Source of the DNA: CAVVIO01 sp963748095
Lineage (GTDB): Bacteria > Bacteroidota > Bacteroidia > Bacteroidales > UBA10428
Assembly: GCA_963748095.1 (NCBI GenBank)
Contig: CAVVIO010000042.1
Span: 1-30,947, forward strand
DNA length: 30,947 nt
Direction: 5' to 3'
Positions 1-7,573 of the stretch are shown piece after piece. How positions within the stretch are numbered: the stretch's first letter is position 1; each line of letters starts with the position of its first letter. Below the pieces are notes generated by a model. That model saw only the letters and a program-made list of their open reading frames with translations. It did no database searches and was not told where the DNA came from. A program made the translations under genes and the position numbers.

Positions 1-1
1 A

Positions 2-1420
2 AGCGTGGGATTGTGCAAAGAGTGCAGCCTCCTCGCCAGCGACACGGCCGAACGTGATAGCCGAACAGATGGCATAGCCACTGCCCACGTAATGGCGTCC
101 ATAAACATTGCCCGTGGTTTCACCGGCCGCATACAATCCCGGCAGGACCTGTCCGTCCTGACGCAACACCCGCGCGCGGCCGTCAATGGCAGGTCCGGCG
201 CCGGTTACGATGGCAATGGCCGGACGAACTTCCACGGCGTAAAACGGCGGCTTTTGCAGTGCCCGCAGGCTGGCAGGCGCCTTGCCGTAGTCCTCGTCGC
301 GGCCGCGTTCGGCCAGGTCGTTGTAGCGTTGCACGGTCGGCACCAGCTGCGACGGATCGATGTCGGCCTCCTGCGCCAATGCCTCGATGGTGTCTGCCTT
401 TTTCACCTTGCCGGTACCAAGCTGCGCCTGTAGCGCGTCCGGAGTCCAATTCAAGGTGATGGAGCCAGTCGCCAGCGCCTCCAGCACGCGCGGATCCGGT
501 TGCGCTGCAAGCATCTGTTCATGGGAGAAAATGGCGAAGCCGAGACCATCTTCCTGGGCCTCGAGCGCTTCAGACACTTCCCAGTAGGCACCGCCTTCGC
601 GCACGATCCGCTCGCCCTTGCTGTTTACCAGCAACACCCAAGCAGGACCAATGACTTCCAGGTCATGCGAAAAATTCGGGGTCATCAGGAACAGGCCACT
701 GTCCCGCCCCGCAATGCGGGCGCCCACAGCCTCCCCCATGCGCAGGCCGTCGCCGCGGTTGGTCTCGCAACCCACATGCCAGCGCCAGTCGCCCGCCCGG
801 CTGGACTTGGGACAGAACCGGTCCAGCAGTTCCGGCGCCCCCCCGATGCCGCCACAGGCCAGGATGACCGCCCTTGAGCGCACGTCGGCTCCATCCACCC
901 TCACTCCACATATGCTGCCGTCAGGATCGGCCAGCAGTTGTTCCACACGGCTGTTCAGGGCGAGGTCGATATCTCGCTGACTGACGGCGGTATCCAGGCG
1001 CTGCGCTATGTCATAGCCAAAGCCGACGGGTTCGTGCGCCCGCGGCAACATGCGGCCATCTGGGGACACAAGTTTGGCTGTGGGGAACACCACTCCCAGC
1101 TGCTCCAGCCAAGCAACTGCGGCGGCACAGTCTTGTGCGAAGCGCTCCAGCACGTCGGCGTCGATACTGTCGCCGTTCAGGGCACGGATGTCGGCCATGA
1201 GCTGTCGTGGGCTGTCCGCGACGCCCTGCTCCTGTTGTTGCCGCGTGCCAACCGCATAGACATAACCGCCGGCGAGCGCGGTGGACCCGCCGACCCGGTC
1301 CCATGCTTCCAACAGGGCGACGCGCGCCCCCTCATCGGCAGCAACGATGGCGGCGGTCATGCCCGCGCCTCCTGCACCGACCACGATGACGTCGTAATCC
1401 ACAGCAGAATCTGAACTCAT
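2..1420 (-). CDS. FAD-dependent oxidoreductase, FAD_binding_2 family (3' end runs off window)
   Basis: The minus strand is open from an ATG at 1420 to the window edge, about 473 codons with no stop, so only the last few residues should be missing. Residues 9-35 form a Rossmann FAD site (DYDVIVVGAGGAGMTAA, then an acidic residue in ALLEAWDRVGGST). The C-terminal part has the family's PPFYAVEV segment and GLYAAGE, followed by a glycine-rich stretch that closes the FAD site. This matches the fumarate reductase / succinate dehydrogenase / 3-oxosteroid dehydrogenase flavoprotein superfamily. The substrate cannot be named. It starts two bases after the stop of the upstream flavoprotein fragment, so the two are probably cotranscribed and translationally coupled. 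Base composition is strongly GC-rich, unlike everything from 1.81 to 30.49 kb, so this gene almost certainly comes from another organism. Confidence 0.85.
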   Translation of the reverse strand, partial: MSSDSAVDYDVIVVGAGGAGMTAAIVAADEGARVALLEAWDRVGGSTALAGGYVYAVGTRQQQEQGVADSPRQLMADIRALNGDSIDADVLERFAQDCAAAVAWLEQLGVVFPTAKLVSPDGRMLPRAHEPVGFGYDIAQRLDTAVSQRDIDLALNSRVEQLLADPDGSICGVRVDGADVRSRAVILACGGIGGAPELLDRFCPKSSRAGDWRWHVGCETNRGDGLRMGEAVGARIAGRDSGLFLMTPNFSHDLEVIGPAWVLLVNSKGERIVREGGAYWEVSEALEAQEDGLGFAIFSHEQMLAAQPDPRVLEALATGSITLNWTPDALQAQLGTGKVKKADTIEALAQEADIDPSQLVPTVQRYNDLAERGRDEDYGKAPASLRALQKPPFYAVEVRPAIAIVTGAGPAIDGRARVLRQDGQVLPGLYAAGETTGNVYGRHYVGSGYAICSAITFGRVAGEEAALFAQSHA

Positions 1421-1422
1421 GG

Positions 1423-1805
1423 TTAGGCTCCCGATGCAACGGTGCATGCAGCATGCCGGCCGGCCAGCACGCCGAACACTAGGGCAGGGCCGATCGTACC
1501 GCCGGGTCCGAAGTAAGCGGGCCCGCTGATTGCGGCGGTACTGTTACCCGCGGCGTACAGGCCCGGAATGGGCTGGCCATCGGCGTCCCGAACGCGCCCG
1601 TGCCGGTCGATTTCCGGGCCGCCGCAGGTGCCAATGGTGGAAGGCACTGCGGGCACCGCGTAGAAGGGTGCCCGCACCACGGTGCCGAGGTTGGGATTTG
1701 GCTCATTGTCCGGATCTCCCCAGAAGTGGCCATACGGCGTGGTGCCCCGGCCGAACAGGCTGTCCTGCCCCCGTGTTTCCACATCTTCGTTGAAGTGGAC
1801 CGGAA
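1423..1805 (-). pseudogene. C-terminal fragment of a 3-ketosteroid dehydrogenase-like FAD flavoprotein, cut at the left junction
   Basis: About 127 codons of a second FAD_binding_2 protein. Reading from the junction it shows HFNEDVETRGQDSLFGRG, then GDPDNEPNPNLG, then PFYAVPAVPSTIGTCGG, and near the end GLYAAGN followed by a GPAYFGPGGTIGPALVFG stretch. The order and wording fit the C-terminal half of delta-1 3-ketosteroid dehydrogenases. The Tyr-x-x-x-Gly pair in AYFGPGG sits where that family keeps its active-site Tyr and Gly. The N-terminal three quarters, including the FAD Rossmann site, is absent because the sequence changes to a Bacteroidota GH2 gene near 1800-1812. The stop (1423-1425) lies two bases before the next flavoprotein start. 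The steroid assignment is an inference from family resemblance; a related fumarate reductase-like enzyme is possible. Confidence 0.75.
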
Positions 1806-1812
1806 ACGCCGG
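1800..1812. other. Chimeric junction: GC-rich flavoprotein DNA to AT-rich Bacteroidota DNA
   Basis: Left of this point both minus-strand frames read as GC-rich FAD flavoproteins. Right of it the minus strand reads as a GH2 glycosidase (GKSMKVRGVCLHHDAG). The GH2 family wording stops at HHDAG (codon at 1808-1810) and the flavoprotein wording begins by HFNED (about 1797). The switch occurs within a dozen bases in the middle of both genes. A short GCCGGCG run at the switch could be microhomology. No integrase, transposon end or att-like repeat is visible. Confidence 0.8.
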
Positions 1813-2763
1813 CGTCGTGATGCAGGCAAACTCCTCTCACTTTCATCGACTTTCCGTTAAGAAAAAATCCTTTGTCTGCATCAAAGCGAAGTGTCCGGAT
1901 CCCAACATTTGTAACCGTTTTGTCAATCAGCTCTTTTCCTTTATAAACTGTTGTTTTTAACTGATATAAATTTGGATTTTCGACAGACCATAAATCAGGT
2001 TGTTTTACGTCTAAGTTTTGCGAAAGGCCAGCATCGTTACCTGCAGGAACATTCAGCTTTCCGGATGTTTTCGAAATGCTTTTCATAGCTTTATTAAACA
2101 GCTCCTGTTCAATTCTTACAGTCGTTTGCTGATCTGTTGTATTTTTTATGGAAGTCTGAATATTAACGGTTGCCTGATTGTTATTATTCACCTGTGTGGT
2201 GTAATACACCCCCCATTGATTTATATGGACAGGGTTTGCATAAACAAGGTTTACATCCCGGTATATTCCCGAACCGGTATACCAGCGTGAATCGATATAT
2301 TTGCTGTGATCCACACGTACAGCAAGCGTGTTTTTCCCCCGAACTGAATATAAGGAGTAAGTTCGTACATATATGAAACATAACCATTGGGACGAATGCC
2401 AAGGGAGTGGCCGTTAATAAATACTTCCGCATTGTCATATACACCTTCGAAGTAAATGTAAATCTTTTCATCCTTTTTATCGGCCGGTATGTCCAATGCT
2501 TTCCGGTACCAGGCTATGCCCCCCGGCAGATACCCTGTAGCGCTGGCCAGACAAGGGCTTAATCTTCCTTCAATACTCCAGTCATGAGGCAGGTCCACGG
2601 TTCTCCATTTGGCATCATCAAATCCGGGTTGTGATGCTTCTTTAATATCACCTTTACTGAATTTCCATCCGTCATCAATCTTTTCGGGACTGCCAAAAGA
2701 TACCTGGGCCTTTGCCAAAACAGATGAGAGAAGAAAAACGAGTACTAATGATATGATTTTCAT
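1808..2763 (-). pseudogene. GH2 family glycosidase (beta-galactosidase-like), N-terminal part, frameshifted and truncated
   Basis: The start at 2763 gives a clear signal peptide (MKIISLVLVFLLSSVLAKAQ). It is followed by the GH2 N-terminal sugar-binding domain, with WRTVDLPHDWSIEG, ATGYLPGGIAWYRK and IYFEGVYDNAEVFINGHSLG. The frame breaks at a G5A5 run on the coding strand (2331-2340). Adding one A restores TPYIQFGGKNTLAVRVDHSKY and leads directly into SRWYTGSGIYRDVNLVY and the immunoglobulin-like domain (DLWSVENPNLYQL). The sequence then reaches GVCLHHDAG at the start of the TIM barrel and is cut by the left junction, so both catalytic glutamates are missing. It is the last gene of the polysaccharide utilization locus, 160 bases after the other GH2 gene. 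The frameshift may be a homopolymer sequencing error; the truncation is from the chimera. Confidence 0.85.
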
Positions 2764-2923
2764 ATGTGTTGAATTTATTTTTGTTAAATGTATTACTTAA
2801 AAAAGCACGTCCGATAAATGATGAAATATACTTTATCATTTTAAGTATGGAAAATTTTAAAAAACTTTCCTAAATGATTTTAATGGAATAAATATTTTTA
2901 TTTTACTTCTTCCGGATCATCTT

Positions 2924-4777
2924 TTATTTCTTTTTTTCTTCTATTTTCACGTAAAAATTCTGAAGCACGTAAAAAGCTTTCTTTTTGGTGCCATTCTGGC
3001 CAATCAGACCTTTCCGGTTCCATCCGTCCTGGATATAAGGCAATAAACGTCGCGGTGAACGGAAATCGCACAATATCCAGGGTGTGACACCTCTGAACTG
3101 CGGAATTTTCGAAAGCATGTTGAGATTGTGTTTGTAAAGATTTTCCTGGTATTCTTCTGTCCAGCGTGTTAGGGTGTCTCCGTGTAATCCTTGCAAAGCT
3201 CCACCACCGAATTCACTGATCATTACCGGCTTGTTGTATTTAATAATCCAGTTAATATGATCACATTTCTCAGGCAGACCATCATACCAGCCAATGTATT
3301 CGTTAAAATTAACGATATCCACATATTGGGCAAACGGATCTTCCACCACTCTGTCGTCGGGCTTTCCGTCACCATGGACTTCAAGTGCTGCAGAGATAAG
3401 GCGTGTATTATCCAGCGACCTGGCATGTTCTGCAAGATTTTTTAGAAAATTAGTACGGGCATCACTTACCGGTGTTTCATTGGCCATCGACCAGATTATC
3501 ACACTGGCGCGGTTTTTATCCCTTTCTATCAGATCTGTAAGTTGATGTTCTGCATTTTCATAAGTGGAAGGATTATCCCATAAAATGGTCCAGTAGACAG
3601 GATTTTCTTCCCATACAAGGATACCCATCTGATCGGCCAGACGGACCATATTTTCATTGTGGGGATAATGGGCCAGACGGACATAATTGCAATGCAGCTC
3701 TTTTGCCCATCCAAGCAACATCCGGGCATCTTCCATTGAATAGGCTCTTCCGCCACGCATGGGATTTTCTTCGTGAATACTGATCCCCCGCAAAAAAACA
3801 GGTTTTCCGTTTAGAAGAATGTCCGTTCCTTTGGTTTCGATGGTACGGAAACCGATTTTATCGGCTACATTGTCAGCCGGGCTTGATACCTGCACATTGT
3901 AAAGTTTTGGATTTTCTGGTGACCAAAGTTTCAGCTTTTTTACCGGAATATCAACGGTAGCGGTTCCGTTTTCACCGGTAGTAAACTCTGAGTCGATATT
4001 TAATTCCGGAATGGAAACCCTTACTTTTTGGTTTTTTACTGAGTTGCCATCCAGCTTTATATATCCGGTTATCTCATTCTCTGATCCTTTTTTCAACTGT
4101 ATAAAATAATCTGTAATGAAAGTTTCGGGAACTTCAATTATGTTCACATCACGGGTAATACCACCGTAATTCCACCAGTCTGTATTTAACGTGGGAACCC
4201 CATCACGTTTTCGTTTATTATCAACTTTTACAACCAGTGAATTTTCACCGTTTTCTTCCAGTAAATTTGTGATTTCATAATTGAAAGGTGTAAAACCACC
4301 GATATGTTTTCCTAATTTTTTACCATTTAGATAAACATCTGTTTCGTAATTGGCAGCTCCGAAATAAACAAATACTCTGTTATTCGGATCGGATTTTTTA
4401 TAATGAAACAGACGCCTGTACCAGATGGTACCTTCATAATATAGCAGTTTGCTATCCTGAGAATTCCAGTCTCCCGGGACTATTAAGGCAGGTGAATTAT
4501 CGAAATTATATTCGATAAGTTGTGATTTCGAGGTTTGTTCTTTGTTCAGAAAAAAGCCTCCTCTCGGATTTGGACTCTCATCATAAGGTTTGTACCTATA
4601 ATCATAATATCCTGTTTCATAAGGATCAATGATGTAATTCCATTTTCCGTTCAGGGAAAAAGTATTACGGCCGGGAATGTTTATGATTGTTTGAGAACAT
4701 AACCCGAGAGGGGCAAAGAGAATGAGAATTATAAACCCTAACTGAAAATTTTTCATATTTAAATAAGTTAAATTCAT
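2924..4777 (-). CDS. Secreted GH2 glycosidase, probable beta-glucuronidase
   Basis: A 617-residue, full-length GH2 enzyme that removes a terminal sugar from oligosaccharides by a retaining mechanism. The N-terminal jelly roll spans about 35-215 (GTIWYRR, ETDVYLNGKKLG, WWNYGGITRDV), the immunoglobulin-like domain about 216-312, and the TIM barrel about 313-610. The expected acid/base is E434 in MANE and the nucleophile is E522 in ISEFGG. N587-R-K589 in GWNRKGLI matches the NxK signature that beta-glucuronidases use to bind the uronic carboxylate. Met8 (4756) is the better start, because it opens a clean signal peptide (MKNFQLGFIILILFAPLGLCSQ). The position after GH88 and DUF2264 genes fits exo-cleavage of glucuronic acid in the periplasm. 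Beta-galactosidase activity is the main alternative. Confidence 0.9.
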   Translation of the reverse strand: MNLTYLNMKNFQLGFIILILFAPLGLCSQTIINIPGRNTFSLNGKWNYIIDPYETGYYDYRYKPYDESPNPRGGFFLNKEQTSKSQLIEYNFDNSPALIVPGDWNSQDSKLLYYEGTIWYRRLFHYKKSDPNNRVFVYFGAANYETDVYLNGKKLGKHIGGFTPFNYEITNLLEENGENSLVVKVDNKRKRDGVPTLNTDWWNYGGITRDVNIIEVPETFITDYFIQLKKGSENEITGYIKLDGNSVKNQKVRVSIPELNIDSEFTTGENGTATVDIPVKKLKLWSPENPKLYNVQVSSPADNVADKIGFRTIETKGTDILLNGKPVFLRGISIHEENPMRGGRAYSMEDARMLLGWAKELHCNYVRLAHYPHNENMVRLADQMGILVWEENPVYWTILWDNPSTYENAEHQLTDLIERDKNRASVIIWSMANETPVSDARTNFLKNLAEHARSLDNTRLISAALEVHGDGKPDDRVVEDPFAQYVDIVNFNEYIGWYDGLPEKCDHINWIIKYNKPVMISEFGGGALQGLHGDTLTRWTEEYQENLYKHNLNMLSKIPQFRGVTPWILCDFRSPRRLLPYIQDGWNRKGLIGQNGTKKKAFYVLQNFYVKIEEKKK

Positions 4778-4884
4778 TAATTAATGTTTTACGGCGTATT
4801 TAGATTTTACACGGATGTAACCTCTCATAATATTGTAATCACCGGCAACCAATAGATCAATAGGTATTTATGATTATTGATAAC

Positions 4885-6120
4885 TCAGTGAATATCCAGT
4901 GCATGATCGGGAGGAATATCCTTACCATTCCACACTTTTACTGCTGTCCAGGGTTCAGCCGGGGCAGACCAGAATTCATCATCCGCAGGAAGTCCCAGTG
5001 GGACAAAGATATTTGCACAGATATACAAACTTCCCGTAGTGATATAAAAATCAGCAAGATCTGGCTGATCTCCATACAGACCAATATTCAGCCAACCGTC
5101 TTTAGTAAATGTTGAAGGTGCTTCCAGCGTCTTTTTTATAACTGCTGTTAAAGCACTTCTCACCTGTGCCGGTTTTAACGATTCAGGCAATTGTTTTCTC
5201 AGTGCCATATCTGCCAGGTGGTGAAATGCGGCCCCACGGTATACGATGGAACGGCCAATTACCGGATAACTGCCATCGGCATTTATCATTCTTTCGAGGA
5301 TCTCTGCGTAGCGTTTGTTGATTTTATCAAGTCTCGGGACAAACCAATCATAAGAATGGGTTTTTTCCTGGATAATATTCAGAATGGCAGCAAGGTTTGG
5401 TTGTATCACAATACTGTTGTAATAGTCCAGATGAAACTGCATGCCGTCAGAAAACATTCCGTCACCAATGTACCAGTGTTCGGCGAATTCCCTTATGCCG
5501 TAATCTATTCTCATCGGATCGTAATCTATGTTGTATTTACAAAAAAAGGCCTCAATCATTCCCGAAAACAACAACCAGTTGCTATATACAGGAACAGTAC
5601 CACGGGTTATCTTAAAGGCCGTAACCACCTGCTTTTGTACCTTACTATCCAGGTGTTCCCACAGCCAGGGGCATCTGATGAGCCCGAATGCCACATACGA
5701 AGCATCTACAAGAGGCTGGCCTCCATTCCATTGAAGATAATCTTTTGCCGACGGATCAACGGCATTGGTAATTGCTTTAAGGGTCCATTCCCTGTATTGG
5801 TTTCGTAAGGTTACTTCTTCTTTTGTGCCTCCATCTTCGTTCAGCCAGGGGGCAATTCCGCTTAATGTTCTTCCGAAGGCCTCGAGGTAGGCCACTTTTG
5901 ATCTGTGCTCTGCATTGTCTATTCTTTCCGATACTACAACAGGCATATTTTCTTTCAAACTGTCTTTTGCCAGGTTTAATATTACAGGACGCGCTATTTT
6001 ATCCATATAATACAGCCATAGGTTCCTGTCGTTTTTAAAATTTATTGGAGTTTTATTTTGTTGTGAAAACAAAGCATTGAAATAAGTAAGGCAAAAAAGA
6101 ATTATAAATAATTTTTTCAT
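4885..6120 (-). CDS. Secreted DUF2264 family protein
   Basis: A 411-residue protein with a signal peptide (MKKLFIILFCLTYFNALFSQQ). The family signature is near residue 80 (LEAFGRTLSGIAPWLNEDG), followed by the alternating helical segments of an alpha/alpha barrel (DYLQWNGGQPLVDASYVAFGL, SNWLLFSGMIEAFFCKY, SDGMQFHLDYYNSIVIQPNL). DUF2264 proteins recur in Bacteroidota polysaccharide loci next to GH88 and polysaccharide lyase genes, and some members have been linked to uronic-acid chemistry, but I cannot assign a reaction. It lies 17 bases after the GH88 gene in the same direction, so the two are almost certainly cotranscribed. The predicted helical toroid could be an enzyme acting on the same oligosaccharides. 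Confidence 0.85.
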   Translation of the reverse strand: MKKLFIILFCLTYFNALFSQQNKTPINFKNDRNLWLYYMDKIARPVILNLAKDSLKENMPVVVSERIDNAEHRSKVAYLEAFGRTLSGIAPWLNEDGGTKEEVTLRNQYREWTLKAITNAVDPSAKDYLQWNGGQPLVDASYVAFGLIRCPWLWEHLDSKVQKQVVTAFKITRGTVPVYSNWLLFSGMIEAFFCKYNIDYDPMRIDYGIREFAEHWYIGDGMFSDGMQFHLDYYNSIVIQPNLAAILNIIQEKTHSYDWFVPRLDKINKRYAEILERMINADGSYPVIGRSIVYRGAAFHHLADMALRKQLPESLKPAQVRSALTAVIKKTLEAPSTFTKDGWLNIGLYGDQPDLADFYITTGSLYICANIFVPLGLPADDEFWSAPAEPWTAVKVWNGKDIPPDHALDIH

Positions 6121-6137
6121 AATTAATATTTTGACAT

Positions 6138-7349
6138 TTAAAATTTTTTAAGTTTTTTATACCGCATCAATGCTTCTACATAATAATAATCAGCATAGGA
6201 AAGAGGAACGTCTATTTCGGTATGCTTCGGCATATTTCCAACACTGTGTTTCAGGATAAAATTCCCGTTTTTACCTAAAACGGCCCGGTATTCGGGGGAA
6301 CTTAGCGTTCTGATCTGAGTTTCTGCAACAGATAAATATTTATTGGACAGTCTTTTATCTACATACCGGCTTAATTCAATAAGGGCAGAACATATGATTG
6401 CTCCGGCAGAGGCATCGCGAAGGGCATTCGGAATATCAGGAGCATTAAAATCCCAATATGGAATTTTATCATCCGGCAAGTTTGGATTATTCAGGATAAA
6501 TGCTGCAATTCCCTTCGCCTGTTTTAAGTAAGCAGTATCTTTGGTTTCACGGTACATCATGGTATAACCGTACAATGCCCAGCTTTGACCCCTGGCCCAT
6601 GCCGATTCGTCGCTGTAACCCTGGGAGGTTTGTTTTATTTCAACTTGTCCTGTAATAGTGTCGTAAGAAACAACGTGATAACTGCTAAAATCTTTTCGAA
6701 AATGATTTTTAAGTGTAGTATTGGCATGGGTAATGGCCACATTACTGAACCGGTTGTCATGGAATTCCCTGGAAGCCCACATAAGCATTTCCAGATTCAT
6801 CATGTTATCAATAATTACCGGATACTGCCACTGTTTACTCCAGCTGGCACGGTTCCATGAACGGATACAGCCTATTTTGGGATTGAACCTGGTGATCAGG
6901 GATTCTGAAGCGATACGGATATCTTCCCTGTATTTTTTTTCTCCGGTCATCCGGTATGCATTACCACAACTACAAAAAATTATAAAACCGACATCATGTG
7001 TACTTGTATTGTATTTCTGGCCTTCTACCCTTTGTGTAAAGTTAACCGCCCAGTTCCTGACGGTATCGTTTCCTGAATATTCATAAAGATACCAGAGTAA
7101 ACCAGGGAAAAAACCACTTGTCCACCAGTTGGAAGTACTGGTTTCAAGTTGTCCTTTTTTATTGAGGGTTTTAGGTAGTAAATCCGGTTGGTCTTTTAAG
7201 GATTCGGCCATTAACAGACTTTGTTTTACAGAAAAAGACAGGGATTCATTTATTACCTCACTAATAGATTCTTTCTGACTTTTTCCTGTATAATTACATC
7301 CGGAAAAAAATAGTAAGCTTATTAATATAGCAAGGTAATTTCTTTTCAT
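6138..7349 (-). CDS. GH88 unsaturated glucuronyl hydrolase lipoprotein
   Basis: A 403-residue lipoprotein (lipobox FSGC, Cys18) of glycoside hydrolase family 88. It hydrates and releases the 4,5-unsaturated uronic acid left at the end of oligosaccharides by polysaccharide lyases. The two conserved acidic residues of the family are visible: D119 in STHDVGF and D181 in IIDNMMN. Other family marks are NWWTSGFFPGLLWYLYE, IRSWNRASWS, DESAWARGQSWALYGYTMMYR and a C-terminal PLSYADYYYVEALMRYK. Length is normal. It is the first enzyme gene after susD, separated by 224 bases that contain a hairpin, so it may be expressed below the level of susCD. No lyase gene lies in the window; it would have to be beyond the cut end or elsewhere. 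Confidence 0.93.
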   Translation of the reverse strand: MKRNYLAILISLLFFSGCNYTGKSQKESISEVINESLSFSVKQSLLMAESLKDQPDLLPKTLNKKGQLETSTSNWWTSGFFPGLLWYLYEYSGNDTVRNWAVNFTQRVEGQKYNTSTHDVGFIIFCSCGNAYRMTGEKKYREDIRIASESLITRFNPKIGCIRSWNRASWSKQWQYPVIIDNMMNLEMLMWASREFHDNRFSNVAITHANTTLKNHFRKDFSSYHVVSYDTITGQVEIKQTSQGYSDESAWARGQSWALYGYTMMYRETKDTAYLKQAKGIAAFILNNPNLPDDKIPYWDFNAPDIPNALRDASAGAIICSALIELSRYVDKRLSNKYLSVAETQIRTLSSPEYRAVLGKNGNFILKHSVGNMPKHTEIDVPLSYADYYYVEALMRYKKLKKF

Positions 7350-7379
7350 AATATTTTAAAACCTATTTAAAAATAAGTG

Positions 7380-7418
7380 AAGATCTGATAATTTATATTT
7401 ATCCCATTTTCAGATCTT
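7380..7418. repeat. 9-bp inverted repeat with 21-base spacer upstream of GH88 gene
   Basis: AAGATCTGA at 7380-7388 is matched by TCAGATCTT at 7410-7418. It lies 31-69 bases upstream of the GH88 start. It could be a regulator-binding site or an mRNA leader structure. There is no T-tract in the direction of transcription, so it is not a terminator. Confidence 0.4.
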
Positions 7419-7532
7419 GCATAATTTAAATATTTTGGATGAATACAGTATTTTCTCCGTTTCCTGACTCAACATAGAGAAGCAAAGAAATGACTGTTTT
7501 TGAACATTAAAAACTAATAATAAAAGAATAAA

Positions 7533-7557
7533 GAAAATGCCCAAACCGGGCATTTTC
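7533..7557 (-). terminator. Intrinsic terminator / attenuator after susD
   Basis: A perfect 10-bp stem (GAAAATGCCC, loop of 5, GGGCATTTTC) sits 17 bases downstream of the susD stop. On the minus strand it continues into CTTTATTC, a T-rich tail. This would terminate part of the susCD transcripts before the GH88-DUF2264-GH2 genes. Such partial termination after susD is common in these loci. Confidence 0.75.
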
Positions 7558-7573
7558 TCCGACTAAAACAAAC

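Noticed and set aside
5..1400. Long plus-strand and other minus-strand frames in the GC-rich left end
   Set aside because: They are shadow frames of the continuous FAD flavoprotein, which reads without a stop and carries the expected motifs. GC-rich DNA has few stops in any frame.
1..1805. Horizontal transfer of a steroid-degradation operon into the Bacteroidota genome
   Set aside because: The boundary cuts both genes in mid-domain without mobile-element marks, and the other end of the window shows the same kind of break. Chimeric assembly explains both more simply.
1703..2314. A 203-residue minus-strand frame running from the GH2 gene into the flavoprotein region
   Set aside because: Only the part above about 1808 reads as GH2. 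The last third is the wrong frame of the flavoprotein gene, so it crosses the junction by chance.
7380..7418. Second terminator before the GH88 gene
   Set aside because: The loop is long (21 bases) and no T-tract follows in the direction of transcription.
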